Shown: positions 1-11,690 of the stretch, piece by piece
How the letters are laid out: every line of letters starts with the position of its first letter
Numbering within the stretch: position 1 is the first letter of the stretch
NCBI GenBank assembly: GCA_030068075.1
Contig: CM057826.1
Coordinates: forward strand, 59,245,312 to 59,309,311
Direction of reading: 5' to 3'
Length of the DNA stretch: 64,000 nt
Source of the DNA: Paguma larvata
Taxonomy: Eukaryota; Chordata; Mammalia; Carnivora; Viverridae
Made by a program: the position numbers and the translations under genes
The notes under the pieces: model-generated
What the model was told of the DNA's origin: nothing
Database searches by the model: none
Seen by the model: the letters and a program-made list of their open reading frames with translations, nothing else

Positions 1-111
1 TCAGTAGGACTCACCTAATCATGTTATTGGGCGGCAGCCCGAAGGCCCAGAGGTGGTACATTCAAGGAGTGGTAAGAAGGCATCTGAGATGCTTTCCTTC
101 TCTTCCCTCAG

Positions 112-413
112 AAGGACGACTTCTCTGCTGGGCCTGTGGGATCAAGCAGCCTGTCACCTGAAGCCACGGCCGCTTGGGGACACGTCTTTGAATGGCTCTC
201 CCTCCTGCCCTTCCGTCCTGCTCCCCGAAGCCCAGTCTCCAGCAAAGTGCTTCCCTCGGCCCCAAGCTCTGCTTTCCCGGGACCCCAGGCTGCACAGAGG
301 GGTCCGTTCGGGAGTCGTGAGGTGGCATCTCCCGCTGGCGCGCCAGATGGCGGGTCGTGTGAAATGGTGGTAAAAGCATCAGGCAGCCCCGTGGAGAGAA
401 ACGGGGATGGCAG
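112..413 (+). other. Possible exon-like segment (weak)
   Basis: A long pyrimidine tract ending in AG at 110-111 is followed by a frame open to a TGA at 415-417, and a donor-like GT (GGCAG then GTGAAC) sits at 414. Between these sites lie 302 nt. The encoded peptide is rich in Pro, Ser, Ala and Gly, and I recognise no domain. A CTCF-like GCGCCAGATGGC lies near 340. This could be an internal exon, a 3' UTR piece or chance. Confidence 0.15.
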
Positions 414-616
414 GTGAACACGGAGCCCTGGCTTCCTCTCAGGCCTGGGTGCGGAGTCTGCTGGAGGCCCAACTGCATCTCTGCCTTGCAGTTATTCAAG
501 ACACGTCAGTGTCCCTTTAATCCTCCTTTTTACTTAATTCAGTACAGTAGGTATGGAACGCGGGCCACGGGTATATGTATCCTAGAAAGACCTAACTTCT
601 TAACTTTCTCAAAAAA

Positions 617-819
617 TATTTTTTAAATCTTTATTTGCTTTTGAGACAGAGAGAAAGAGAGTGTGAACAGGGGAGGGGCAGAGAGAGAGGGAGACACAGA
701 ATCTGAAGCAGGCTCCAGGCTCTGAGCTGTCAGCACAGAGCCCGACGCGGGGCTTGAACTCACAGACTGTGAGAGCATGACCTGAGCCGAAGTCGACAGG
801 CAATCAGCTGAGCCACCCT
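617..819 (-). mobile_element. Can-SINE (SINEC_Fc type), slightly 5'-truncated
   Basis: Read on the minus strand, the tRNA-like body and the (TC)n/AATAAA tail are clear. The element ends at ctgagccaccc, so about nine bases of the usual head are missing. Confidence 0.93.
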
Positions 820-2084
820 CTTTTTCTTAAATCCGCTCATTGTTGACTATCTCTAACCTGCCGGTTAGTGGGTATTTATCTCAGCCGCTCTCGAGGCAAC
901 CCTTCCCCTAGGCTCTAACTTTTTCCAGGTCTTGTGGCCAGCCATTCTTGTGGAGGCTCCAGCCCATGTGGTCCTTCCAAGTCAGGGGCTCAGAACATCC
1001 ACACCCTATTAGGAGTGTAGGATCTCTGGGGGAGGCTTAGGGGGCGCTCCGGGCCAGGATCCAGCCTCTCCGGTAATCCCCGGTGTCTCTGCAGGATTCC
1101 CCTTGTTCTTCAAGGCGCAGCTGGAGAGGGGGCACGGATCCCTTCTACAGACCCTCTTGCTCCTCCCAAGCCTGGGGAGGGGGGCTCTTTTTGTCCTGGG
1201 GGAACTCCTTGGTGGTGCCCACCAGCTCAAGAGCTCAGGCACACACCTGTGTGCGAATGGAGTTGGGTGTGTCACCTCTGCACCAAGCCGGACACACAAC
1301 GAGAGCTGCGGCATCTGAGTGAGAGAGGTTAGGGGGGCTTATTAGAGGGGGGCGGTCTGGGTTAGGGGACATGGGGGCTTGTTTTGGATTGGGCGCTGTC
1401 AGGAAGTGGGGTAATTCAGCGGTGGGGTAATACTTTGGGCCTGGGAGGTGGGAGGAACTGGGCGTAGTCACTCAGGTGAGCGGGGAGGGGAGGTTTGCTA
1501 ATTTAAGGGATTGCTTGAGGGTCTCTGTTTTTCTCTCTCCTTCCGTTCTGTTGTTCTGTTCCGTCAGCATCACAGAACGTCCTCACCGGAAATTGGCGTT
1601 CTAGGAGATTGTGTACGTTCGGGATGGACCAGCGCAGCCTGGCTGGGAGCAGCAGAGCATGAAACTGCTTTTATTTTTCATCCTCTTCTTCAAGCTAGTT
1701 CTCCTTAGGGGAACCCTGTTCTTCTTCGGGTTTGGGGAGGAAAAAGCCTTGCTTCCAATCTCCCAAGAGGCAAGGAAGCCCAGAGCCTGCTCCCTGCTGA
1801 AATTGGGAGAGAAAGCCCCTCCATAGGGAGGGAGTAGGAATTCATCTGTAGACACGTGTTTCTGGCCTCATGGGTTTGAGGTTTCTGCTGAGTCTAACCA
1901 GGGTCCTGATGGCAGGAATGGGAGTCTTACTTTATATAGAACCAAAGTTCCGAGAAGGGAAATGCGGGGTCTAAGGTATGTAGCCACCAAGGGATAGTAA
2001 ACCTGGATTCGAAAAAGTAGCGATTTAGTTGTAGAGAGTCATTTTATATGGAGAAAGAAGTACAATTTGTCTTCGTGTCCGTTG
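820..2084. other. Unique sequence, no gene seen
   Basis: Mostly single-copy DNA with GC-rich and purine-rich patches. Short open frames on both strands show no recognisable domain or convincing exon structure. Confidence 0.5.
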
Positions 2085-2335
2085 TTTATACTTTTTCTTT
2101 AAATTTCAGTTAGTCCACGTGCAGCGCACTATTGGTTTCAGGAGTAGAAATCAGTGATTCGTCACTTACATACGACACCCAGCGCCCATCACGACAGGTG
2201 CCCTCCTTAAGGCTCATCACCCATCGAGTCCGTCTCCCGCCCACCTCCCTCCCGCGACCTTCAGCTTGCTCTGTATCATTAAGAGTGTCTTGTGGTTTGT
2301 TTCCCTCTCCCTCGAGACAGCAGTACGGTTTGCAT
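2085..2335 (-). mobile_element. LINE-1 3' end, carnivore type, 5'-truncated
   Basis: This matches the 3' UTR common to carnivore L1s in reverse orientation: a run resembling 'tcatcacccat' and 'cacctccctcc', then 'gtttgtttccctctccctc'. Only about 250 bases remain and there is no coding part. Confidence 0.7.
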
Positions 2336-2689
2336 TGATGATATGAGTCCTAGGCATTGGTGTCCTGGAAAACATTGCAGCAAACTAGATAAAGCAGAAT
2401 AGAAAGAAATAGAAAGAAACTCAAGACAGAAGGGGCATGTTAAAGTACCCATGTCCATTGTTGATAGATGAAATAGACAAAAGATATATAGGGGGCCACA
2501 GAACAGTGGCTCTGGATCTTTTTGGAGAATCCAATGGGCTCCACGAACCTTTGCTTCAGAAAAATGCACCTGTGCAGCCATGCTGGTATTTCCGTCACTG
2601 GGGTGGGGGGGTGCTCATTATGTCCCCCAGGAGCTCCATGAGCTGATTTGGAAGACTCCAATCATAAACTAGCCTGAGCTGAGGAGTCA
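2336..2689. other. Unique sequence, nothing recognised
   Basis: Contains a purine-rich patch (agaaatagaaagaaa) near 2398-2420 and a G run near 2605. No gene or repeat is assigned. Confidence 0.4.
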
Positions 2690-2905
2690 AGCTTGAACTT
2701 GAACCCCAGCTCCGTGCCTGTCATTGTGTGACCTTACACAAGTTACTGAACCCCTCTAAGCCACAGTCCTCTTGTCTGGAAGACGAAGATCCCAAGAGAC
2801 ACTTCTTGCAGGGTGTGGGGGGGGGAGGATTACACGAGAGAATATGTGGAAAGGGTGTGAGGCAGAGCCCGGCACACGGCGAGCCCTCATTGGAGGGCGG
2901 CCCCT
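2690..2905 (+). mobile_element. MIR SINE
   Basis: Carries the MIR core in order: a 'gaaccccagct' segment, 'tgtgaccttacacaagttactgaacc', then a decayed 'cctcttgtctggaag' and an end near 'gcccggcacacggcg'. Confidence 0.75.
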
Positions 2906-4308
2906 CCTGTGGGTGCCGTGGACATGCATGGAACTTCGTACTCCGCAAATAAAAAAATGTACCTTCTATATGGTGCCCGTGCACTGGCTACAAAAACGGA
3001 TCCTACCAGAAGCCACTAAGAACAATTTGATTAAACACCAAAGGCAGAAAGCATATCGTCGGTGTCCTTTGCCCACAAGGCAACAAAACAAAGACATAAA
3101 TAACACTGATTTAAACTAAAAGGGAAAGCTCAAACTACTTAGAAATAGAAAAAGCAAAAATAAAAGCCGTCCTCCTGAACAGATCTTGAACCCAAGAGAA
3201 AAATCAATGAGCTGTGCCCTTATTGTGATTGAGAAGCTGCAGCGATTCTGCTGGGGGTACCTCATTTTCCCAGTGTCTGGTGGCCCCTAGGGCCATCTTC
3301 TTTTCTCTGCAGAGTGAGGGACAGGCACCGGAGGTTCCTGTGGGCACTGAGAGGTGTGGGAGGACCTGGGGACCGAGGCCAGGGTAGATGAGCCTCCCGG
3401 GAGTGGAGCCAGGGCCCACCATGGCTTTGACTGTGCCAATAGCTTCTCTGGTGACGTTAATCACAAGGGAAATGGATTCAGGAAGATAGAAGCTTTACAA
3501 ATGGCTGCATTAAATGGCACTGGGGACAACTGGGGAGTGCCACACGAGATGGAGATCGATACTTGTTGCTTTGAACTAAAGAGGCAAGGAAGCTAGAGAG
3601 TAGGATATCAAGATTTTGAATGGAAAGCAAATAAGACAATGCAGAAAATGGATGAAAAACAACCAATACGTTATGGAGCAAGAAAGGAAACAGGAACAAT
3701 TCAATGAGAGAACGATTAATCATTGAGGTGTATTTCAGAGCCAGCCAGCACAAGGAGGGCCTGGACCGAGCAAAGGAGGAGCTCAAAGATGGATGACTCT
3801 AGGTTGGAAGACTGGAAGTCAGGAGGGAGGCAGATCCGCCTGGCGATCCTGAGGCTTCCGCTTGGACAGAAGACATTCAACGGAAGACAGTTTTCGTAAA
3901 TGTCCTTCGTGAATCAGTAGATCGAAGGCGAAAAGGAAGCAAGATCATGCAGGCAACGGTGGCAGGCGGTTGAGATCCATTAGTAACCCTGTCCGGGGTG
4001 GGGGTAGGGGTGGCGGGGGGATCCTGAGGCTTTGGAGAGTGGGCCGGGGGGAAAGGGGAGATGCGTTCATGGACAGAGATGAATGGAGTTTTGCGAGAAT
4101 GCAGGATTCGGAGTCAGAGGGAGGAACGTTTTCTCTTTCATAAAAGAACTGTGGGATTACATGGAAAACAAAGCACCGCAGGGCAAAGGGCGCCATCGAG
4201 CACATTGCGTGTTCCAGATGATTAAGGAAAAATCTTGCTTGATGTGAAGATTGTAAGAGGTGCCCAATTAAATATCAAGCATGCACTGACTATTCTAACA
4301 TTCACTTA
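2906..4308. other. Unique or strongly decayed sequence
   Basis: No confident repeat or gene. A-rich stretches near 3040-3190 and 3590-3720 could be very old LINE remnants. The frames are short and broken. Confidence 0.4.
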
Positions 4309-4320
4309 ACAGCCAACATT

Positions 4321-4540
4321 GGGGCGCCCGGGTGGCTCAGTCGGTTGAGCGTCCGACTTCAGCTCAGGTCATGATCTCTCGGTCCGTGAGTTCGAGCCCC
4401 GCGTCGGGCTCTGTGCTGACGGCTCAGAGCCTGGAGCCTGCTTGGGATTCTGTGTCTCCCTCTCTCTCTGCCCCTCCCCCACTCATGCTCTGTCTCTCTC
4501 TGTCTCAAAAATAATAAACATTAAAAAAAATTAAAAAAAA
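4321..4540 (+). mobile_element. Can-SINE (SINEC_Fc type), full length
   Basis: Full head, tRNA-like body, (TC)n and A-rich tail. A perfect 12-bp TSD, acagccaacatt, flanks it at 4309-4320 and 4541-4552, so this is a precise and fairly recent insertion. Confidence 0.97.
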
Positions 4541-4774
4541 ACAGCCAACATTAACTGTGTGTTCCCCACTTCCTAGGCACCGTGGTCATAATGACGGCTA
4601 ATACTCACCTTCCACCTTCTGGGCTCTGGTCTAAACTCTGTACATATATTAGTTTCCTTAACTCTTGCAGCGACACTGAGAGGGAGGTGCTGTTGTTTTT
4701 CCCATTTCGCCGATGAGACAACCGAGGCACGAAGGAATGAAATAACTGCACGAGATGGGGCCGGGACATTGGTG

Positions 4775-4958
4775 AGCTGAGTGAAGCACTCGCCTCAGGT
4801 GCGAAATTTAAAGGGGGTGCAAAAACCCCCAGTGACCAAGAGAAATAATATGTTGATGAAATATTTCTTAATATTAATAAATATTTCTGTTTATTATTAT
4901 ATTCTTCAATAATATTTATAAATATTAATGCAAAAATATGAAGGAAGTTGCAGAATCT
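4775..4958. mobile_element. Possible old DNA-transposon relic
   Basis: The piece 'gcctcaggtgcgaaatttaaagggggtgcaaaa' followed by AT-rich DNA resembles an ancient hAT-like repeat that I cannot name. It interrupts the MIR. Confidence 0.3.
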
Positions 4959-4961
4959 TAA

Positions 4962-5171
4962 AAAAAATTTTTTTTTTAATGGTTATTTATTTGTGAGAGC
5001 GAGAGAGTGAGCGGGGAGGAGCAGAGAGAGAGGGAGACACAGAATCGGAAGCAGGCTCCAGGCTCTGAGCTGTCAGCACAGAGCCTGCCGCGGGGCTTCA
5101 ATTCATGAACCGTGAGATCATGACCTGAGCCGAAGTCGGACGCTTCACCCACTGAGCCACCCAGGCGCCCC
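4962..5171 (-). mobile_element. Can-SINE (SINEC_Fc type)
   Basis: Complete element in reverse, from the T-rich tail to the head ctgagccacccaggcgcccc. No clear TSD remains. Confidence 0.95.
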
Positions 5172-5305
5172 GGAAGCAGCAAAATTGTAAAGAAAGGCGG
5201 GATCAGCAAGGTCACACGGCTCCTGAGAAGCAGAGCCAGGATCTGAACCCAGGCGGTGGCTGCAGGATTCGTGCTATCTACTAAGCCATACTGCTTTTGG
5301 AATCG

Positions 5306-5940
5306 GCCGTGGGGCCACATCTGCCCCTCCCTCCACTCCATGCCCAGCGTCTCGGGCCTGGCATGGAGCAGGCCTGCAGTTCCTGTCTGCTGGAAGGATG
5401 TAAAAGGAAGACATGGGCCCTGTTCTTCTCGGGAGCACCCCCACTTACCCAGCACGTGCCGGTCCGAAGGTCACGCTAAGGGCTTGGTGTGTGCCGCAGA
5501 CTACACATACCTTGTATGGTATTCCCGTGAGGATTACTGTGTCAGGGTAAAGGCCGTGTGCTCACTGGCAGCGGGGGCCTAGGGGAAGAACGACTTCGCT
5601 CCCGCAATGCCTGCAGGCTTTAAGAGGAGCTTATATATGGGCCGGGCCTTCAGCGTTTCTTCAGGTAAGGAGAGGGGGACGCTATGGAGAGACCCAGCTG
5701 AAGACTCCTGCGTTGTTCCGTCAAGACAGCTGGTCTCCGGAATCGCGTTTAAAATGATACCCTCTGCATAAAAAAACCTTTTCCCGAGGGTGTGTATGCC
5801 ACGTGCATTCACGGGGCGGGGGGTCTGGGAGGATGGTCACCAAACTCTGGAGACGGCTTCCCAGGGAGGCGGGAGGCTGAGGAAGTGCTGAGACTGTCTT
5901 CAGCCTTACAGGTGCTGCTTTTATTTTTTTATTAAAAAAT
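5306..5940. other. Unique sequence, no gene seen
   Basis: Mixed-composition single-copy DNA. Open frames on both strands are short and lack any recognised motif. Confidence 0.45.
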
Positions 5941-6151
5941 TGTTTTTAAGTTTATTTATTCATTTTGAGAGAGAGTGCGTGTGAGCGGGGGAGGGGCTGA
6001 GAGAGAGAGGGAGAGAGAGAGAATCCCAAGCAGGCTCCGCTCTGTCAGCACAGAGCCCAACACGGGGCTCGAACCTACGAACCGTGAGATCATGACCTGA
6101 GCCAAAACCAAGAGCGAGACACTTAACTAACTGAGCCCCCCAGGCGCCCCG
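5941..6151 (-). mobile_element. Can-SINE (SINEC_Fc type), diverged
   Basis: Reverse-orientation element with an expanded GA-rich tract (the complement of (TC)n), and a body and head that are present but mutated. It has more substitutions than most copies here. Confidence 0.92.
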
Positions 6152-6249
6152 GGCCTCCTTTTAAAGGACAAGGAGAGAGCTATCATCGCTTGTGTGATTA
6201 AAAATGAATTTTTCAAGAAGATTGAGCTGCGTCTCTAGGAACTCCTCTG

Positions 6250-6770
6250 GAGTAGATTCTGAGATGTGTTTTTAAGTGAAAAAAGGCAAAACGCAAAAAA
6301 AGTTCCTCGAGTATGCGCTCTTTTTGTAGGAAAGAGAAATGAGAACACGCATACATGTATATACGTATTTGTCCTTTTTTGTTTTGTAAAGATGGAACGT
6401 GGGGAGGATAAGGCAGAAATAGTGAAAACGGGGGGCGCCTGGGGGACTCAGTCGGTTGAGCGTCCGACTTCCACCCAGGTCATGAGCTCACGTTCGTGGA
6501 TTCGAGCCCCACATTGGGCACACTGCTGTCAGCCTGTCAGCGCACGGCCCACTCTTCAGATCCTCTGTCCCCCTCTCTCTGCCCCTCACCTGCTTGCACT
6601 CTCCCTAAAATTAAGAAAAAAAAATGAAATAATGAAAACAGTCACCTAGGGGAGTAAGTATGAATAGGGCAAGAAAGATAGGGTTGGAAGAGTCACTATC
6701 TTTTTATAGTTTTGGACTTTTCAGCCAGGTAAATAGTTTCCCAATCAAAAAAAAAAAAAAAAGCCTGAAT
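6250..6770 (+). mobile_element. Old LINE-1 3' end (L1ME-like), split by a SINE
   Basis: 'ttttaagtgaaaaaaggca' at the start and a closing A run at about 6748-6764 fit an ancient L1 3' end. A Can-SINE separates its halves. Confidence 0.5.
6431..6625 (+). mobile_element. Can-SINE, diverged
   Basis: Head gggcgcctgggggactcag and tRNA-like body are readable. The TSD is gaaatagtgaaaac (6416-6429) against gaaataatgaaaac (6626-6639), 13 of 14 matching. Confidence 0.93.
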
Positions 6771-7689
6771 AACAATAACGGGGAAAGCAACCTTGGAATT
6801 GAATACAGATAGAAACAAATGAGCCTGTCTGTCCCATTGGTGACAACCGCTCAGACCATGAAAGCAGTTCGAGGGCTGTGACTCCCCACTCTCAGTCGGA
6901 TACAGCGAAAGCGTGAATAGGACCTCGAATAGATCACGGTCTTTCCTCAGCAGGGCTTTTGCGGTGGGCGTTGCGTGTCACACCGGAGCAGTGATTTGCA
7001 CGTCCCGGGGAATGGAGTTAATGTAGCGACGTTATTGTGGCCAGGGTTCTCCCTCCGGAAGCAGGAAGGTGTAGTTACGGGACGGGGGGAAAGTGCAGAA
7101 GGAACCCGCGGGGTTGAGCTTGCATCAGAACCATCGCCATAAACTAACAGCTAACACTAAACTGCAGCAGCGGTGAGCGCATCCGTCCCCCGGACCTTGG
7201 TTTCTCAATACACCCCAAGGAGCTCCTGGGTGAAATGGCCGATTCCAGCATTGGGGCAGGGAGAGTACGAGGTGAGTCTGGGGCGCAAGGAAGTGCTCGC
7301 GGGCAGTGGAGACAGGAGCAAAGCGCAAGAAGGGCCCCCTGCCCCAGACCATTTGGGCATGGTTTAAACATCAGAAAGATAGCACTGCGAATGGATCGAT
7401 AGATATTGAATTTAAAAAATTCATGAGCTTCCGATGGTCCTGAAGCAGAAGGGAAGGAGTTCTCGCTGACAACAGAGTGCCCAATAATAGATTTAGAAGG
7501 GAGGAAAGAACTAGAAAACCACCATTGTGCAACTGATCACTGCTTCAGTGGGGCTGGGCTTACCCTGGGCTGCTGCCAGCCAGGCCTGAACGCCCTGGGG
7601 GTCCGAGAACCAGGCCTTTGTTGCCCTCTGTGGGATGCCCCCACGGGGCAACTTGGGCTTGGGGACTCCCCGGAGGCCTGGCCAAGAAC
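6771..7689. other. Unique sequence, no gene seen
   Basis: Moderately GC-rich single-copy DNA. Minus-strand frames around 7125-7370 look open only by composition. Confidence 0.45.
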
Positions 7690-8619
7690 TTTTTACTTAA
7701 AGAAACAGCAAAGAGAATCCTAAAATCTGTGTCAGCCATAAAAGACCCCGTATAACCAAATTGATCTTGAGAAAGGAGAACAGAGCTGGAGGTACCAGAC
7801 TCCCTGATTTCAAACCATATGGCGAAGCTATAGGAATCCAAACAGTATGGTACTCGCCTAGAAACAGACACCTAACCGATGCCACAGAATCGAGAGCCTA
7901 GAAACCCTGTGTATACTGCATATACAGTCAGCTAATGTCTGACAAGGGGGCCAAGAATACTCGATGGGGAAAAGACAGTCTCTTCCGTACATGGTGTAGG
8001 GAAAACTGTTTATTCATATGCAAAAGAACGGAACTGGATGCCTATCTTATGTCGCTCACAAGTAACTGCTTGAAATAGATTAAAGACTTACGCATGAGAC
8101 GTAAAACCACAAAACTCCTAGAAGAAAACGTAAGGGGATATCTCTATGACACTGGTCTTGGCAATAAGCTTTTGGACATGACATTAAAAGCATAAGGAAA
8201 CCTAAAAGAAACAAGCAGGTCTACCTCCAACTGAAAAGCCTCTGTAGAGCAGAAGAAATAATCAACAAAATGAAAAGCAACCCATGGAATGGGAGAAAAT
8301 ACTTTGCAAACCATCTATCTGATAAGGGGCTAGTATCCAAAATATATAAGGAACTCACCCAGCTCCATAGCAAAAAGTATATAACCCAATTTCAAAATAG
8401 CCACAGGGCTTGAATAGATATTTTCCGAAAGAATATAAACAAGCAGCCACAGGTACATGAAAAAGTCTTAGCATCACTAGTCACCAGGGGAATGCAAATT
8501 TGAGGTATCACCTCACGCTTGTTAGAATGTCCATTATTCAAAAGACAAGACATAACAAGTGTTGGCGAGGAGGTGGAGAAAAGGAGGTCCCTAGTACACT
8601 GTTGGTAGGAATGCATATT

Positions 8620-8832
8620 TAAAAATTTTTTTGAAACATTTATTTATTATTGAGAGACAGAGGGAGTCAGGGCATGAGCATGGGAGGGGCAGAGAGAGAC
8701 ACAGAATCTGAAGCAGGCTCCAGGCTATGAGCTGTCAGCACAGAACCCGACCGGGGCTTGAACTCACAGACTGCGAGATCATGACCTGAGCTGAAGTTGG
8801 ATGCGTAACCAGCTGAGCCACCCAGGCACCCG
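8620..8832 (-). mobile_element. Can-SINE inserted in the L1
   Basis: Reverse-orientation element with a perfect 12-bp TSD, ggaatgcatatt, at 8608-8619 and 8833-8844. Removing it and one TSD restores the L1 phrase. Confidence 0.97.
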
Positions 8833-9066
8833 GGAATGCATATTGGTGCGGTCACTATGGAAAACAGTATAGAGGTGCCTCAAAAAATTAAAAACAGAAC
8901 TACCATATGACACGGCAATTCCGCTTCTGGGTATACACCCAAAGGACATGCAATCACTATCTTGAAGAGGTATCTGCACTCCCATGTTCACTGTAGTCTT
9001 ATTCACAGCAGGCAAGACATGGAAACAACTTGCTTATTGATGGATGATTGGACAAAGAACGTGCAA

Positions 9067-9150
9067 TAGATATATATACATATATACATACATCTACATA
9101 TATACATACACATATATGGTGTGCATATGAGGTATACACACACGTATACA
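9067..9150. repeat. Imperfect (TA)n/(CA)n microsatellite inside L1
   Basis: Alternating TA/CA/CG sequence at the spot where L1 normally carries 'gatatatatacaca', so it probably grew from the L1 itself. Confidence 0.85.
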
Positions 9151-9650
9151 CAGGAGTATTATTCAGCCATAAAAAAGAGACCCGGCCATTTGTGATCGCA
9201 TGGATGGAGCCTTGCGGGTATGCTGTTAGGCGAGACAAGTCAGATAGAGAAAGACAAATACTGTACGATCTCACTTGTGCACGGAGTCGAAAAACTTGAA
9301 CCCCTAGAATCAGAGAATAGATTGTGATTGTCAGGAGCTCACAGGTGGGGGACATGGGTGAGGTTAAAAGGCACACACTGCCAGTTATAAGATAAATAAG
9401 TTCTGGGGATGCAACGGAGAGCGTGGTAACTGTAGTTAACAATACCGTTTTGTATGCTTGAGAGCTGCTAAGAGAGTAGATCTTAAAAGTTCCTACCACA
9501 CGGCGCACACAAAGGGGAGCTACGTAAGGTAACAGATGTGTTAACTAACCTAACGGTGGTAATCATTTTGCGGTACGCACATAAATCCCATCAGCACTCC
9601 GGACGGACGCCTGAAACTCACCCTGCGTTATATGTCAGTTACAGCTCCGT

Positions 9651-10334
9651 GAACCTGCGGGCGGGGGAAGGAAAAGGGTGTCTCCTCTAGCTGTGTAACT
9701 ACGTGCAGGATCTCACCGCACCTCGTGAGCCGGGGCGTGTGAAGTGACACATTGCCGTCGCTCTAAGCCCCCCAATCTGCGGTGGTTAGCTGCAGCAGCC
9801 AAGGGACACTAACGCGATTCCCTGTTGGGGATGAGGGCAGTGAGGCTAGCTCACAAAGCCCGCTCGACTGGCCCAGCCGGCGTGTTGATGGGAATAGCCT
9901 AAGCGGTGCTGGGGTGACAGTCTGCCCCGAGGTCTCTCCAACAAGGACTCAGTCCTCCCAGAAGGTTGGCTGTGGGCCTCAGCAACTCTCCAGGGCTGCT
10001 CTTCCGCACGAGGTAACTCAGTGATCCGGCACATCGGATCCTAAGCCTTTTTTTTTTTTTTTTAATCCCCGCACGAGGCTCCGTCTGCGGCCGCGGAAGG
10101 GAAGGGGGCAGCCGGAGAATTGCCTAGGCGCTTCTCACTGCTTTAGTCCGAAGGTTCCGCGGGCCGTTTCCAGTCACAGGTCGCTGGCCAGACTGGTCGC
10201 GTGACCCTGCCTCACTGCAGGGGGCTGAGGGACATAAAGGGAACAAATGAATATTTGAGGAGGAATCCGAGTAATCCGGTCCTCACCGGAACCAGGAACG
10301 GTGGAGCAGAAATTCAGTGAAAATAACCATAGCT
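9651..10334. other. Unique sequence with a T16 run
   Basis: Holds a T run at 10048-10063 followed by a CpG-containing segment (gcggccgcgg near 10087). No gene is recognised. Confidence 0.45.
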
Positions 10335-10555
10335 AGCACTCACTAGCCCTCTCGACGAGCTGGCCCTATACTAAATGTTTGGCACGTATCGTCCAGAACC
10401 ACCTTGTGACAAACGGTCTGTCGTCCCTGTTTTGAAGATGAGGACAATGAGGCCCAGAAAGCTGCAATAACCGGACCAAGGTCGCCCAGCCGGGAAGCGG
10501 CAGAGCTGGGGCTGGAACCCAGGTGCCCTGGCTTAGAGCCGCTCTCTCAGCCACC
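10335..10555 (-). mobile_element. MIR SINE
   Basis: Reverse MIR with 'gatgaggacaatgaggccc', 'aaggtcgcccagc' and 'gctggaacccaggtgccctgg' in the expected order. Confidence 0.85.
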
Positions 10556-11159
10556 GTGTCTTCTGAGGCGAAGGGCAGCCTGGTGCCGGCAGCAAGGGTT
10601 GTCTGGCGTGGCCGGAGGACGGGCAGTGGGACGGAGGGGTCGTGAGACGTGCCATGTGTGATGAAGCAGGAGCCACAGATTCAAGGCCCTGCGAGCGGCT
10701 GCGACCTTGATCTGAAGGTCAAGGGGATCCCGAGGGCACCGCGCAGGGAGGCAGACTTCGACGTGCGTTTCGGCTGCTATGGGATGGGAAGCAGATCTGA
10801 GACAGGCGAAGAGGAAGTGAGGTTAGTTGCTCAGGATGGGACGGGGGCACCTAGTTTAAGGTGCGTCCCGTGGGGACGGAGGGACGGGAAGAGCTTCCAG
10901 GTCCAGGGCGGGCTCGCTGTCCCAGCCACCTGTCCCCGGCACTGGCAGGGAGTCGCCGTTCTGAAATGAACTGAAGTCAAATGGAGTCAGAGGGCCTGGC
11001 TGAGGGCCCGGATGGGAGGATGAGCGCGCAGGGAGAGTCGAGAACGGCGCGTGAACCTCTGGGGTCCTCACGGTCCTCCCTAGGGCGGGAGTCGGGAGCT
11101 GTGGCCCCACGGCGGCTGGACGTGGCAGTGGCACTCCTCCCAGAGCCCGCAGAGCGGGG
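10556..11159. other. GC-rich unique sequence, no gene seen
   Basis: Open plus frames at 10649-10969 and 10981 onward have low-complexity composition and no domain. The second frame runs on into a MIR, which argues against coding. Confidence 0.4.
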
Positions 11160-11370
11160 AGGTTACACGCGGGGTTCGAGCCCAGCTTACCTCTGTGTGA
11201 CCCTGGGGAGGTTACTGATCCCCCGCTCCCCGCGTGCCTCGTATGTCAACTGGGAATACAAACAGTACTTCAGGGGGTATCATGAGCCTGAAATGAGCTG
11301 GTTTGGGGAACGTCCCTACAACGGAACAGTGTGTGACAATGTGGTGAGCACTTGGTAAGAGTTGGCAGCT
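11160..11370 (+). mobile_element. MIR SINE
   Basis: 'gttcgagcccagct', 'tgtgtgaccctggggaggtta' and a 3' 'gtggtgagcacttggtaaga' follow the MIR order. Confidence 0.8.
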
Positions 11371-11467
11371 CTTATCGTAAGGGACTCCTGCTGCCCGGGA
11401 CACACGTGGGGCTCAGGACACGTCATTTTCATCCTTTTTCCCTTCTCTCTTTTTCCATTTGGAAAAT

Positions 11468-11690
11468 AGAGCGTGGGCTCTGCGGCTCGTGGCTCTGGAT
11501 TGGACCTTGGTTCGGCTACCGAAGAACGGAGTGACCTTGGCCAGACCAGCAGACTTCTCGGGGCCTCAGTTTTCTCTTCCGTAAAATGGTAACTCGAAGG
11601 GTTACCGTGAGGAGTAACGGAGACTGCTTCTGAAAAGAGCTCGGCACATAGTAGCTGCGCATTAAAAGGCGGCTTTTACTGTGATGTCAG
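11468..11690 (+). mobile_element. MIR SINE
   Basis: 'gagcgtgggctctgcgg', 'gtgaccttggccag', 'cctcagttttctcttccgt' and 'ggcacatagtagctgcgcat' give nearly the whole MIR. Confidence 0.88.

Larger units (their letters stand above)
4590..5305 (-). mobile_element. MIR SINE split by later insertions
   Basis: Two collinear minus-strand MIR pieces lie at about 4590-4770 (with 'gatgagacaaccgaggcac') and 5190-5305 (with 'ggtcacacggctcc' and 'gatctgaacccaggc'). Between them are an AT-rich segment and a Can-SINE. The order fits one MIR interrupted twice, though two separate MIRs cannot be excluded. Confidence 0.65.
7690..9650 (+). mobile_element. LINE-1 (L1MA/MB age), ORF2 3' part plus 3' UTR
   Basis: Recognisable L1 ORF2 wording in order: 'ggtaccagactccctgatttc', 'aatgggagaaaatactttgc', 'gaggaggtggagaaa', 'attattcagccataaaaaa', then a 3' UTR ending near 'gttatatgtcagttac'. 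Many stops and frameshifts are present, so it codes for nothing intact. A Can-SINE and an AT/CA microsatellite lie inside. Confidence 0.92.
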
